Shown: positions 21,596-33,663 of the stretch, one piece after another | Layout of the letters: each line of letters starts with the position of its first letter | How positions within the stretch are numbered: position 1 is the stretch's first letter | NCBI GenBank assembly: GCA_914767715.1 | Contig: OU612073.1 | Coordinates: 19,902,001-19,966,000 of the forward strand | Source: Membranipora membranacea | Lineage: Eukaryota; Bryozoa; Gymnolaemata; Cheilostomatida; Membraniporidae | DNA: 64,000 nt | Direction of reading: 5' to 3' | Made by a program: the position numbers and the translations under genes | The notes under the pieces: generated by a model | Told to the model about the DNA's origin: nothing | Databases searched by the model: none | What the model saw: only the letters and a program-made list of their open reading frames with translations

Positions 21596-24500
21596 ATGTC
21601 CCTAAGAAGAGTTGCATTGTCTGCATTCTGTCACAAACATCGTACATCATCTGCTGCAGTCTTAAAGTCATGCGGTGAGTTTTAGCTGTAACTTTCAATT
21701 GCCAGGGTAGCCTATTTAAGGGCCCATCCCTTTTTAATAGCTGATGTCATATACGTTCACAAAGATATATGTTAGTCAGCGGACTGCTACATGATATGAA
21801 CCGAAGTGATATGAAGTGACAACATTGAACATGTGTTTTATTACTATCGCAGTACGCTATGTTCGGGGATATAGAAAACAGCATGAGAAACAGGCGGTGC
21901 CTTTAGATAAGATGGAGGAGTTCAGAACCTCATCATTATCAGCAAACTCAGCCTCACCATATGTCGAAGATGATTACAGTGATGAGGAACTACAAACTGC
22001 CCGTAGATACAGGTCTGTATTAACAGCCAGTATTAGACTCGCCATTGGAAGGGCTGCAAGTGGGCATCGTGTCAATCAACTTCTCTTTTGCTATTTTAGC
22101 CGTCTGACAAGGGCATGCTAAAACTTTCATTGGGATTTTAATTTGCGCAATCAGCTTCCACTTGCTCATTAATTGACTCTCATATTTCCTACAATGGCAA
22201 CATATCCAATATTTGCTTACTGTAATCCCAAAAATTATGCCAGGTCGCTATATTCAATTCATAACGGATCGCTATATGCCTAAATTCATTTTTTGTTTCA
22301 TTTTTTTTTGTTGGAATAAGTACATAAAAATGTGCAAGCTCTGCATTGCATTGTTGATCCCCCATCGTGCGGCTGAGTTTGCTTCACTTCATCTTGACAA
22401 TGCTCTTTATGAAACATTGTAGCTAATGCCGAACCAGGTCATTATCTTATTTCAAAAGTTAGTTTTCCATTTCTATTATCACCGCAGATTTGCTCATCCT
22501 GAGTTCTTACCACCCTCTGAACCTGAACATAGAGACGCAGTTAGAGAATTACTAGAACGTCAAGACATGCTGAAACGCAGATCCAAGCTTGATATACCAG
22601 AGTTCTATGTCGGTAAGTCGCAGATGTAACAAATCAATCTAAATAAAAAACATTCAAGAGGGATTTGCTGTGTTATACATCCTGCCTTTCGGACAAACAG
22701 GCTGATCATGTTTCCTTGTAGGTGGTCGGGATGGCAGGCCTAATCTTAGCCAGGTCTTATAAATGTAAATCTGAGTCTCCGATGAGTTCATTATCCATGA
22801 GAATTCCCCTCATGTCAGTACTTGTATAATATGTACCCTATAGGAGTTTAATTTAACTAGTTTATTTTATCTGGACCTGGTACTAAATTTAACTAGTACT
22901 AAATTTCGCTAGTAGGCTTACTAGTGAAAATTTAAAAAAAATGTCCAAGCTGGGATTCGAACCCAGGGCATAAATCTCCATCTGATTGCAAGGACACTTA
23001 GACCACTACACCACGCAAGGTGTATTCCTGTATAATTGTACATTGTTTATGAAACTATGGTGAGTGAGTTTAATTTAAGATACACTAAATTTCGCAACCT
23101 AGGCAACAACGGGAAAAGCGAATCCTAAATGCCGCGAAAACTAAACTCCTATAGGGTATGCGGATGACAGTTAGAACCCCTTGTTTTCCTCAGGTTCATT
23201 AATGGCAGTGACATTGTCCGACGCATACGCCGATGGATTCCAGTCCAGATTCGTTGGTATTTGTATTGAGAGACACGAAACTGGTTTGAGGCATAATTTC
23301 ACTTTACGTAATGTCCTGGATTCACAAGGAATAGAAATAATGTATGACTTATACAACCCTACCATCAAGAAAATAGAGGTGAGATCAGTGTGACGATGAG
23401 ATCAGTGTGACTATGAGATCAGTGTGACGCTGAGATCAGTGTGACGCTGAGATCAGTGTGACGCTGAGATCAGTGTGACGATGAGATCAGTGTGACGCTG
23501 AGATCAGTGTGACGCTGAAATCAGTGTGACGCTGAGATCAGTGTGACGCTGAGATCAGTGTGACGATGAGATCAGTGTGACGATGAGATCAGTGTGACGA
23601 TGAGATCAGTGTGACGATGAGATCAGTGTGACGATGAGATCAGTGTGACGCTGAGATCAGTGTGACGCTGAGATCAGTGTGACGATGAGATCAGTGTGAC
23701 GATGAGATCAGTGTGACGATGAGATCAGTGTGACGCTGAGATCAGTGTGACGATGAGATCCGTGTGACGATGAGAAAACAAAAGATTGTTATCGAGTTTG
23801 GCCAGCAACTTTTAGACCTTACTCTGTTCAAACAATAGAAACATATACAATACTACCGTATTTGTTCTTATTTATTGTATGTCCGTTCAAAAAACCCAGG
23901 ATATTGTACGAGGTAGTCGAAGTGATCCAACGTTTTCCCGGGTTGATGGTAGTAGCATAACATTCTCATTCCACCACATTCCAATCAGTGATCAGAACGT
24001 GGCTGATAATGTGATGCTGCAACCATTACACGGCCTTGGCATCAAAACTCATCACAGGATAAACTGGTAGGATGATGTACATTTACATTTAATATTCTCT
24101 TAACTTTTTGGTTTTAATTTTAGGTTTTGAAATTAGAGAAGCGGTTGGACGAGCACTTGACATATCTTAGAGATGCCCCACTACACTACAGTACTGTACC
24201 TTTTGAGTTAGAACCCACCCCTCACCCTCGAGGAGCTGCTATCCCCATCAATCCTATCAAGGTTAGAGGCATAAACATCAGTACTTTAATTCCACTCTGC
24301 AGACAATAAAGTTTCTTGTGTGAATCAACAAATACAGTTTAAGAATTTGCAAGTGTTTCAATTATCTTTGCCCCACATTGCGCTTTCCTGTGTCTGAGAC
24401 ACTCAGTTACTTTTCTCAGGTAAGGTTAAACCCTCGACCGTGGAGATCTCGATGGGAGAGACATGATCTGAAAGGAGTAGAGGGTGTTGAGGAACAAGTT

Positions 24501-25047
24501 AAACCATCTATGCTAGAGCGAGCTAAAGAGAAAACTATTGCTAAGGTAACTTCCAACTTTCACCATCTGCATGAATATTTTCCAGGGTTATTTTAGAGTG
24601 GGTATTCATACAATTAATTTTTCACTATTACACTTAAATCAAGGATAAAAAACTCATTGGTTTCTGTGGATCTGTGCCCCTCACAGTAAGCAGTTGTCGC
24701 CTCCCTAACAATCACTCACTGGAAGTTGACAACTCCCACTGTATGCAACTGAATATGATTAGTCTGGGAGTTCAGGACAAATCCCTGATTGGGCTCGTTG
24801 ATAGGGAATTTCCATGGCTCGATTAGATAGGAATTGCCTCACATGTGGGTGCTTGTGCCCCTGAGTTCTAATAAAATTTTCTGTGTTGCAGCCTTGGGAG
24901 AAATACGATTTGATGAAGAAATACCGAGAGAGTTTACCGCTTGAAGATCAGGATGAGGCCTATGTTCACTTTGTCAGGGAGTTAAAAAGAATCGAGGCCG
25001 AGCAGGAAACAGAACGGAACCAAGAAGAAGACGGCAGCGGGAAATAG
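21596..25047 (+). CDS. MRPL19: Mitochondrial ribosomal protein bL19m
   Basis: Seven exons: 21596-21674, 21853-22012, 22488-22612, 23194-23378, 24124-24261, 24420-24545, 24892-25047, giving 322 residues. It is a large-subunit protein of the mitochondrial ribosome. The N-terminus (MSLRRVALSAFCHKHR...) is basic and Ser-rich, as expected for a mitochondrial targeting peptide. The core shows the bL19 signatures LDIPEFYVGSLMAVTLSDAY, FVGICIERHETGL, FTLRNVLDSQGIEIMYDLYNP and VLKLEKRLDEHLTYLRDAPL. The metazoan tail motif RPWRSRWERHDLKG is also present. The C-terminus is acidic and Gln/Glu-rich. Oddities are a GTCTGT donor after exon 2 and a 17-bp minisatellite starting exactly at the exon-4 donor. 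Confidence 0.96.
22836..23156. mobile_element. TA-flanked inverted-repeat element carrying a tRNA-like segment
   Basis: The 321-bp element in MRPL19 intron 3 has terminal inverted repeats CCCTATAGGAGTTTA / TAAACTCCTATAGGG and is flanked by TA on both sides. A TA duplication is the mark of Tc1/mariner-like (and some other) elements. There is no coding capacity. The interior contains a tRNA-like sequence on the minus strand. Confidence 0.8.
22943..23022 (-). other. tRNA-like segment inside a MITE
   Basis: Read on the minus strand it has a box-A-like GTGGTGTAGTGGTCTAAGTG and a perfect T-arm, CTGGGTTCGAATCCCAG. The putative 5' and 3' acceptor strands do not pair and the anticodon stem is poor, so I do not call a functional tRNA. 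It is better read as a tRNA-derived piece that may supply a Pol III promoter to the element. Confidence 0.55.
23378..23774 (+). repeat. 17-bp minisatellite seeded at a 5' splice site
   Basis: About 23 tandem copies of GATGAGATCAGTGTGAC, with position 2 varying A/C/T/G. The first copy is GGTGAGATCAGTGTGAC: its first base is the last base of MRPL19 exon 4 and the next two are the GT of the intron donor. All later copies have lost that GT (GATGAG or GCTGAG). Copies are nearly identical, which implies recent amplification. Confidence 0.9.
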
Positions 25048-25586
25048 TCCTGATAACATCAATCACAATAATACTTGAGTCAAGTTGGTGGAAGTTGGCG
25101 CGCTTCTTTGTTGTTGTAACAAAATGCATTGTGTAATAAGAATATGCAGTCAGATATGAAAATGACTTTCAATATGTACATTAATCTTGTGCAATACAAT
25201 CTATCTACTAGTAAATGGTTCAATATTATTGATTACCCAATTGAGTGAAGTTGATTAAAACATCTCGACAGATTCACTTGATCCATAGCCAACTGAACAC
25301 ATGGTACCACATGATTTACTGGATATATTTTGATCATTGATCATTTATGTATGAGTATGTGTGTAGTTTTAGGAAGGGTATACAGACATTATTTGTTTTG
25401 CCATACCAAAACTCAGGCTTCAAACAAGTAATCAGAATTCACTCAAAAGCTCTTGAAAGCTGGTATTTAGACCTTTCATGAGATTTATGAGTAAGAAGGT
25501 CGAGTGTTGTGAATGTGTTATCATTGAAATAAGACTTATGACTTATGATGGAGGACTGTCTGAGTTAAATCAGCTTTGTGTAGGAT
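25048..25586. other. Convergent 3' region MRPL19 / CDC123
   Basis: This 540-bp gap lies between two convergent genes and should contain both 3' UTRs. I did not find a canonical AATAAA that I could assign confidently to either gene. Confidence 0.45.
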
Positions 25587-26863
25587 CTAATCACTGTCAT
25601 CAGTTGTAGATGACGAGTTGGTCCTCTGATGTAACTTGAGCAGGTCTATCAGCTTAGCAGGATCCTCTCCGGTAGATAGATGCTGGAAATCTAGTGGATA
25701 AGCGTTTGTCCTCATGTCTGTTGTCGACATTCCTGACACGAAAAAAAGGATTGATAATTTGTTATTGAAAGGTGGAATTATTTGCAAGACTATGAATTTC
25801 GTTGCAAACTTTAAAAGGTGATCTTTGTTCCCATGTTGTCCCAATCAAGAGCCTGTGAATGAATAACAGACAGTTTTACAACTCTCTTTAAATGACACGC
25901 ATCAAATTGTTCAATAATTTTAATTCTTTGGATCTTGAATTGTTATCACCAACCTTTCCGTAGGATATGCCTGAATACGATGCCCTGGATCAGACTTCCA
26001 TCTTCTGTCTCAGACATAACTTCCTCTCCATTGAGCTCCTCCCAGGAGAAGAGCAGACTGTCTGTGATTGCTGTGTAGGGGTTTATGTCAACTAACAAAG
26101 GAGGAGTGCTCCCACCAGCCAGATAAACATCAAACACATATGAACCATTTGGGAACGTAGGCTTTAGGAATCTGTTGAAAAACCTGTTTATTTTACGTGT
26201 GATTGTTCCCTTCTCTGATTCAATGAAACTAAAGAACTGAGATGATCTCTGAGTGATGGCTATCAATTGTTTATCTCTGACAAAGCAGCGGTATTCCCCG
26301 GATGGCATTATCTCTAGCCATCTTTTCAATACCAGAACATACTCAATAGATGGTATAGAATCAGCATTTGAATGATTGGACAGCAGAAAAGGGTCAGTCA
26401 GGTCGTGTGCGATGAAATCTGAGCTCTTTAAAAGCAAACAGATGTCGTTAAACGTCTCACAGCACAATGAGCCGTTGACAGATATCCAACATGCATCTCT
26501 GGGTGAGCTCCAATTGAGTTTTGGGAAGACCTTGCCTCCTAGTTCAGCAATTGCTTGAACAACATGGCCCTGAAATTCTTTGAAATCATCTGTCTTCAGT
26601 ATGTTCTGAACAGTAGACTCTTCTGTGCTGGATGAGTGCTGGTTGGTTCCAGGGTCTATGAGGTTCTGTGAATGTAGTGAAAAGCTGTCATCTCCACCTT
26701 CCTCAGGTGCTTGTCCATCAGAATCTGGCAGGTAAATTCCATCTGTTGAGAGATATTCCAGGAAAACTTGAGGTACTTTCAAAACCAGTGAGTTTATGGT
26801 CACTTCTCTAAAGTTGTTGTACCAAAGAGGGAAGGAACAGTTGAGTATATCTTGAGCCTTCAT
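25587..26863 (-). CDS. CDC123: CDC123 (D123) eIF2 assembly factor
   Basis: Two exons, 25954-26863 and 25587-25732, giving 351 residues. CDC123 is a cytosolic ATP-grasp-like chaperone that promotes assembly of the eIF2 alpha-beta-gamma complex. The protein begins MKAQDILNCSFPLWYNNFR, the family start. It has VFPKLNWSSPRDACWI, then IEYVLVLKRWLEIMPSGEYR and the metal/nucleotide-site region LLVDINPYTAITDSLLFSWE. It ends in DFQHLSTGEDPAKLIDLLKL, the conserved C-terminal tail. A Ser/Glu-rich insert at about residues 45-75 is typical. It is convergent with MRPL19 and shares a promoter region with ZMYND12. Confidence 0.96.
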
Positions 26864-27207
26864 ACTTTGCTACTCCTAATGTGCAGTATGACTGTATATG
26901 GTAGTTTCAGCAGTGTGAAGTGGTAAAGTGCTATGATTTCATCATTTTTTTCTCTCTCTATCTAGCATGGGACATGTTTCCTGAAAATCTCATGTATCAT
27001 TATGGTGCCGTTTTATGTCCTCCCATAACATATTTAGGATTTTGGGTTAGCTGATCTTCATTCAGCCTTGGGAAAACCCCTATGATACTGGTGCGCATGT
27101 GCAATAATGGAATTTCCTTAGCAACACATAGCAACTAAACATTTTGCCGTAATATAATTGCTACAAACTTTCTGTCTCTCAAGGTTTTACCAGTTATAGT
27201 TGTAGAG
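26864..27207. promoter_or_regulatory. Bidirectional promoter region CDC123 / ZMYND12
   Basis: Only 344 bp separate the two start codons. The region contains an NRF1-like site, GTGCGCATGTGCA (about 27091-27103), common in bidirectional housekeeping promoters. About 15 bp away are two RFX-like half-sites in tandem, TAGCAACACATAGCAAC (27119-27135). RFX control would fit ZMYND12 as a cilium-associated gene. The motif match is by eye. Confidence 0.5.
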
Positions 27208-30200
27208 ATGAGTATCAATCCCCTTTCTAATCCAAAAGGTATCAAATTACTGTGTGAGCTTTGTCAGAAACCGGCTTTTATCCAATGTACTCAATGCAGA
27301 GTCACATATTACTGGTATGTATTGGTATACAACAACTATCGAATTATTCACTAGTTTTAGCATTCAGTTAAGTTGTCAAGCTGCTGAAGGATGAATGTCA
27401 GTCTTTTCGTGTACCATGTCTTACTGTTTTACTGACATTTAAAAAGCACCATATAAACTGGGTGAGATATAACATGTGGTCAGCCCATTACAATGAAAAC
27501 TGAATAATATGGCTTTGATAGATATCAAAGAGGGACTGGTTTATTAGGCCCATCACCAAGTCTACAATTGTGCAGTTGTTGGCTTTTTTTGGGAGACACA
27601 TTTTAGCATTCATCCTTAGTATTGCCGCTCTCTTAGCTTGTCCCTCGAATCTATACAACATTCATTTGTTTTTCTTCTCTAACCCACGATCACTCTACGG
27701 TGTTCAAATCTAACAACTTTTGTTAACATAAAAACTTCGTTTTACTCTTGCTGATTTCATCTTGCAGCGGAAGCGAGCATCAGCGAACTGATTGGTTAGG
27801 TGTCCATGAGAAGATATGTCAGCTTCTAATACCCCTCCGAACTCAGATGCCCTTCCTTACCTCAGATGAGGAGAGAGACAACAGGAAACAATGGATGCTT
27901 CAGCAGAAGGTAATATAACTCATCGACTGGCCTCTCGGGATCAATTATTTTGTACCAAATGTACCAAACGTAGTTTTGGTATCTTACGTGACATAATTCT
28001 TTGAGTCTTTATCAGAAATGCCAAAGAAAAATAATTACAATGGAGAGACAACTCAATAATGATGATGACATCTGTTTTTGGCAGTGGTTTATTATTTGAC
28101 CACGCATCGATAGAATCCAAGCGCACAATATCTGTGTTTCTTAGAGTATACCATGGAAAAGGTAGAATTGTCTTTTCCTTGCTTTCGGAAAATTTCAATA
28201 TAGATTTTTTCCATTAATGAAAGCGTTCTTTTATAAACTAATTGTTCAAACAGGCTCCTCAATGCAGTTTAGCTTATTGCAAGGGCATATTTTAGGTAAG
28301 CCTATGGGTTAACAAGGCCACAAAGGATGTATAAGATGTATAGTCCTTGGTTCCATAACCAGTGTGTGTTTTTGTAGATGGATCTTATTGAGCTGACAAG
28401 AACGACTGGACAGAAGCTGTTGTTTGAAGGACACCATGATCAAGCTGTGCCGGCTGCCCTGCAGTCTCTGAAGTTTGCTATAGATGTGTACGGGTTAGCC
28501 AGCATCAATCTCGTACCTTCTTATCTCATCCTAGGGGAAGCCAGCATCGGTAAGATTTTTTTCTATCAACCTTTCATAAACACTTACATTACGTATATTC
28601 AGCTTTGTGTATTTCACTGTAATCAGCTTGTCCCTAGCTATTTTCGATGTGATGAGGAATGATCCATTGTTTTTAATATTAATTATGGTCAACCAACAAT
28701 ATTGTTTGTTTCTAATGTTTGTTTGTAATCTTATAGCTAAAGGGAAAAGTATGAAAGTTTAAAATTGAATACGCTGAAATATGACCCTCCCTAGCCTGAT
28801 CTCAGAGGCTTTTGAGATAAGGTTACCCCTTCCCCTCCCCTCCCCTCTCAGATCTCTCCTTGAAAATATCTATGTACTGAATAATTATCATTTCTGCCTA
28901 TTTCAATAGATCCCATATGCCATCGCCTGTATTATTTCGTACTGATCTGTCTTGTGCTAGAAACGCTATGATTTCAAATCTTGTCCGACTATGATCTTAA
29001 CTATGTACGCTTGGCTAAGATTGGCTGCAGCTTGATTCTCCCATCATTCCGACTAAATCTTTCTAGGTATTAATGCGACCCTCGGACTTATGATCCAGCT
29101 TCTAATCAAAACTCTTCCACTATCCGTAATCACCAAGTGGTGTAATGAACAAAGCAGTAATAAATTTTTACATAGCTTTCCTTAATCATATGACCCTTGG
29201 TTTCATGGGATAATGTTGTTAGGGAATTCCATGCTTGAATACTTAAACACTCCAGGTTGTTAAAATGATGCCCATATTAGTATGTACGAATATCCTGTTG
29301 TCACTCCGACTGCTCGCGACTTTTCATCACCTTTACTTTTAATTACAGGGCTCGGAAGATTAGAACAAGCAGAGGAGTATCTGATGCAGGCTAACTGGAC
29401 AGTACTTAAGACCCCGACTTGCTCTAATGCTATTAAAGCTAAGCTGTATAGGAACCTTGGTCTTCTTTACGCTGCTAAGGGAGATTACGATGAGGCCTTG
29501 AGACAACTTGCTGATGATGTAAGTTGCTATCTACTCTTGATAATTATCTGTGTGAATACCCGATGATTCAATTCTTCTTAGGTTCTGCTTTAGGTTTTAG
29601 TAATGGCTTAAAATGATTTGTTTTATATACCTTACATAACCACTCATTGTATATGTTGTAGATCTACCACTCGTCGCTGGTTTATGGAACAGATGATATC
29701 CGAACCGCCGGTGGATATTACCACATGGCTAATATCTTCTTTAGAAAGAACCAGATGGCTGTGGCTGATTCTCTCTACACCAGGGTATGTATCTACAGAT
29801 GAAACTAAGACCAAGACTTACACTATAAGAAATAATTAAGGAAAATATACATAGTTTATCCTTACATGATTCAGTCGTTCCTTGATCAATGTGGATTGTG
29901 AGAATTAATTTAGGAAAACTCAATTCAACTTATTCCTCTCTGCTATCTCATATTGTTGTTTTATCTAAGTCTCATCCCATAACCTCGTAACCACAGTCTC
30001 ATAACCATAATCTTCTTGCTATTAACAGGTGATAGATATTTGGCACAAGCACCTGATGGGAATTATCAAAGTAAGGACAAAGACACCTCTGGTAGCCCGA
30101 GGACCTGGTCCTGTATTTGATGACGATATTGAGGAAGAAGATAAACTTGGTAGGCTTTGAATGTACCTCACCATTTTTCGAAAAAAAGCGAGTGACAAAT

Positions 30201-31152
30201 CTCCAACGTTTCTGGTTACCCCTAGTAGTATTCTACGGAGTATCTGTGTGAACCCACAAGTTTGTAACATATGCTGTCAACAGGTCTAACTGAAATATCA
30301 AATATCTTTGAAACTTTTCACTTTCTGTTTCAGATGAGGCACAGGAGGCGGAAGCTGTTCAGGTGCTCAACGCTATCCTAGATATAAGAGAGCATACTCC
30401 ATCTGATCCTGTAGAAATCATCAAAATACTCCACGCTCTGGCCATGCTACAATTTGTCTTCAAAAATCTTTCTCTGGTGAGTTCAAAAGGACAGTAAAAT
30501 TTACTTTAAAAAAGCAGACAAGTGTGTTATAATTGCTCTGAAGATATAGCATGGGATCTTCTTCTTATGATAGCTGGAGCTTTTTGGGTCAAGTACCCGC
30601 TATCGCTTCACTTGGAAAGACTCCTTGCTCTTCTTGACTTAGAAATAGGCGAATTCATTCCCGAATTTTTTACTGAGAATTTAAGCAAGCAGATAATGAT
30701 TTGGGTAAGAGACATCTCCACTCTTAGCAAAGAATGATCGTGCAAAGAACAACTTTTGGCTGATAGAATAACTTCCCAGAATTGCTGAAGTCTCTCCGGG
30801 ATCTAAGGTTTCTCGAGGTACCACATTTTATAGCCATGATATTTATCATCATGATACGCTAGCATTTGGCACGGTATGTAGATAATTTTTCTGCTAGTAT
30901 CATATTTTCATCTACCTGTACAATCTTTACCTGTAGGGCAATGAGTACTGTGACCGTGCTGTTGAGCTGCTACCAGAGAATGAGGAAATCGAGGAGATAG
31001 AACAACTCAAAGAGTTTAAGAAGATCTGTCAGACATGGGTGTTCACACCAACCATCAGTGTGAGAAGAAGCCGAAAAGTAGAGAGTAAGCAAGCTGCTAG
31101 ACCGACATCCTCCTCTAAATCAGGCGCTGCCGCTGGGGCAGCTAATAGCTGA
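27208..31152 (+). CDS. ZMYND12: Zinc finger MYND domain-containing protein 12
   Basis: Eight exons: 27208-27314, 27768-27909, 28378-28549, 29349-29518, 29662-29784, 30029-30149, 30334-30476, 30937-31152, giving 397 residues. The N-terminus is a MYND zinc finger with Cys pairs CELC and CTQC, then YYC and a final EHQRTDWLGVHEKIC. The rest is helical, with TPR-like repeats (for example GRLEQAEEYLMQANW and LYRNLGLLYAAKGDYDEALRQL). An acidic linker (FDDDIEEEDK) precedes the last helices, and the tail is Ser/Ala-rich. In animals ZMYND12 is linked to cilia and sperm flagella. The start has no competing upstream exon and is 344 bp from CDC123. Confidence 0.94.
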
Positions 31153-31370
31153 GCATGTTCTATTGGCTGAATTACAAACCATGCTTCATTTAAATGTATT
31201 TATATTATTTCAAGTACTTATTTTGTGTTTTTTTAGTATTTTTTTGTCCATTGCCATTCAAACAGGAGACATTTATACAAGTGTCTCTAAAAGATCTTAA
31301 TTTACCCAGATGTGCATCACATCCACTTTACTTTTATCTGATGAAAAAATTCCATGTGGATTGCCTGTAA

Positions 31371-31376
31371 AATAAA
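31371..31376 (+). terminator. Polyadenylation signal of ZMYND12
   Basis: An exact AATAAA lies 219 nt after the ZMYND12 stop codon, in AT-rich sequence. It is the first canonical hexamer downstream of the gene. Confidence 0.6.
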
Positions 31377-31734
31377 CTATTTTGAATGAATGGATTGAAA
31401 ACCATTGTGAGTTATCTTTGTCACAAGCTCATCAGCCTAAATTGTTGTTTGGCACAACAAAAAGTCTAAAGATGCCAAAGATTGTTATCATTACCCAGTC
31501 ACTTGAAAGCCATCCAATTCTCTGTGAACAGTGATTGATAAAGCAAGGAGTAAAAGTCCTTGGATAAAGTAACCAGTGACCCAAATGGGGTATTTCGCAA
31601 TGAATTGTGCAATTTTGTGTGTCTAGTCAATACAATCTAGAAAACACGCCAATGTAACACTGATATATAACGATCAAAGCTCATAAGATAGTTCAATAGA
31701 CAGCCTCGTATTACAAGGAAACACTTAATCAAAA

Positions 31735-32519
31735 TGAGGATTGCTGGGTTGAAGCCAGCAGTTGTGCGCAGAAGAGCGGCAGTCGTTGCAGGCAGTCTAT
31801 ACTGGATTCACAATTATTCAAGTTTATACTGATTAGCAATTGAATCTGTGCCATGGCAATGACACAGGCAGCAGAATTTGTTTGGAATCCTATCAATCGA
31901 GACAATCGAGATATTCATTGCTCTACTCTGTAACGGGGAAATCATTGACAGTCAAATCACTGATCGCTGGAGAGGTAAAGCAACAACTGGAGATTCATTC
32001 AACTGTCGCTACAGGTAGAGCAACATATACCAGCTTTTTGTCTAACTACTGATGTGATGTGATGCAGTTTTGGTTTTTCTAACAGGTACAGACCAGGAAA
32101 GTAAACTTGTCATTGTAGGAGAGCGTGGTTTTTGTTCAATTTAAAAAAAATTTAAGCAGCTTCCTCATCCCAACAGAAGATGCCATCATGCTGCTTTGTC
32201 CATTCTCCTACTATCTTATAAAAGATTATCTGTTTTGGCACTCATGAGAGGAGAAGCTATTAGAGAATCCTGGTCCTGGGCTGGCATTTTGCTGTGTATT
32301 ATCATATTTTTCAATTTAGTGTAATTCATTAATTGACTGCTATTGATCACAATTATCATTTTCATTTTTGTATTTTTCCTAAGAGCATGTTGTCCTAAAG
32401 CTGCTGGTGATAATAATAGTGTGGGCTTTGACAACATGAATTGTTACTCCTTTCAGATAGATGCTGGTGGTTAGGAACCGTTGCAGCTTCTATCATGAAT
32501 GAACTAGGAATATCACTGG
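31735..32519 (+). other. Candidate exons of an unrecognised gene or pseudogene
   Basis: Three plus-strand pieces look exon-like. A segment ending at 32013 reads SLTVKSLIAGEVKQQLEIHS and has a GTAGAG donor. A segment after the acceptor TTTTTCTAACAG (about 32085) reads TDQESKLVIVGERG in matching phase. A 63-bp segment, 32457-32519, has a strong acceptor (CTCCTTTCAG) and donor (GTGAGT) and reads CWWLGTVAASIMNELGISL. I do not recognise the product and cannot build a full model. It lies in the 2.5-kb gap between ZMYND12 and the guanylate cyclase. Confidence 0.25.
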
Positions 32520-33316
32520 TGAGTGGTAGGAAGGTTGCCAGTGGAGGGCAAACACCGTTGGTTGTCCCCCAATCGGGTTTGCAAACGGCACAACTGTCAC
32601 AAAATTTATATTCTGTTTGGTTGTGAAATTGTTGACTTCAAGAGGAAGCCTGTTTTTGGAAATCTTCTGTGTAAATGGTTCTTATATATTTTGCTAGTAA
32701 CGTGGGATCTAAAATAGTACCTTCAGATCTTTGACTTTAATAGACAGTTTTGGTGGTCTCCACACGGAGGGCAATCAACCGAGCGGAATGCTGACCATCT
32801 TTATGCAGAAATTACACTGCTCTTTCGCTGATGTTGTTGCGTATTGTGGTACGCAGTCACTGACGCTGCAAAGATGACCTTTATATCAGAGAAACTGTAC
32901 TATCAACACAACACAATCAGTGATACTTTATTACCACCACTTTTAACCTACCATTCACTCAGTGGAACTGGTCATTCTGCTGACCACTCTTGTTTTCTCA
33001 CTTATAGGCCCTGAGTTAAGCAGATATGTACTCTGAAAGCCTCAAATATCAACTAACTGTGAAACAGCGGGCAGCAAAACAACCTACACTCGTACCCTGA
33101 GAGCTTTAATAATGTGATGGCATGATGAAATGATAATTCAGTTGAGTGTGCAGAGATGTATATGCGATGGTGGCTTTTTTACGTAACGCTCTTGTACGCA
33201 CATGTCAACTGTGTCAGCACTTTAACTAGCAATAGCTCAACAAGCACTAAAATAAATGGGATCAATTGATTCAACAGAATTAACACCATGAATTTGCTGG
33301 TATTCTCAAGCAGCAG

Positions 33317-33322
33317 TTTATT
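33317..33322 (-). terminator. Possible polyadenylation signal of the guanylate cyclase
   Basis: TTTATT on the plus strand (AATAAA on the minus strand), about 340 nt downstream of the stop codon of the minus-strand cyclase gene. Position is reasonable but not unique in such AT-rich sequence. Confidence 0.3.
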
Positions 33323-33663
33323 GCATTAGAAAAATATATTGATAATCAAACTCAGAGGCTTGAAATAGCCATGTTGATGATAGTTATGTTTCGTTCTTAT
33401 GACTTCACCAAACTATGGAATTTTGTTTACAAGTGAAGCAATTTGGGCACTTTTGGATTTCTAGTATAAAAAAACAAAAAGAATAAATCATGAAAATAGA
33501 TTTTTTTACATAACATAATAACATCTTCATTGGTCAGTGTTAATAAAAAATGAATATCTTTCTTGAAATATAAAATGCATTCCCTCTGTTTAGTCGCGTG
33601 TTTGCATTTATCTTTTTGACCTGATTGACAGGCTTGGCAGATTGCCAGACGTCACATCTCGAC

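Noticed and set aside
22943-23022. Functional tRNA gene
   Set aside because: Box A and T-arm are good, but the acceptor strands do not pair and the anticodon stem is poor. It also lies inside a MITE.
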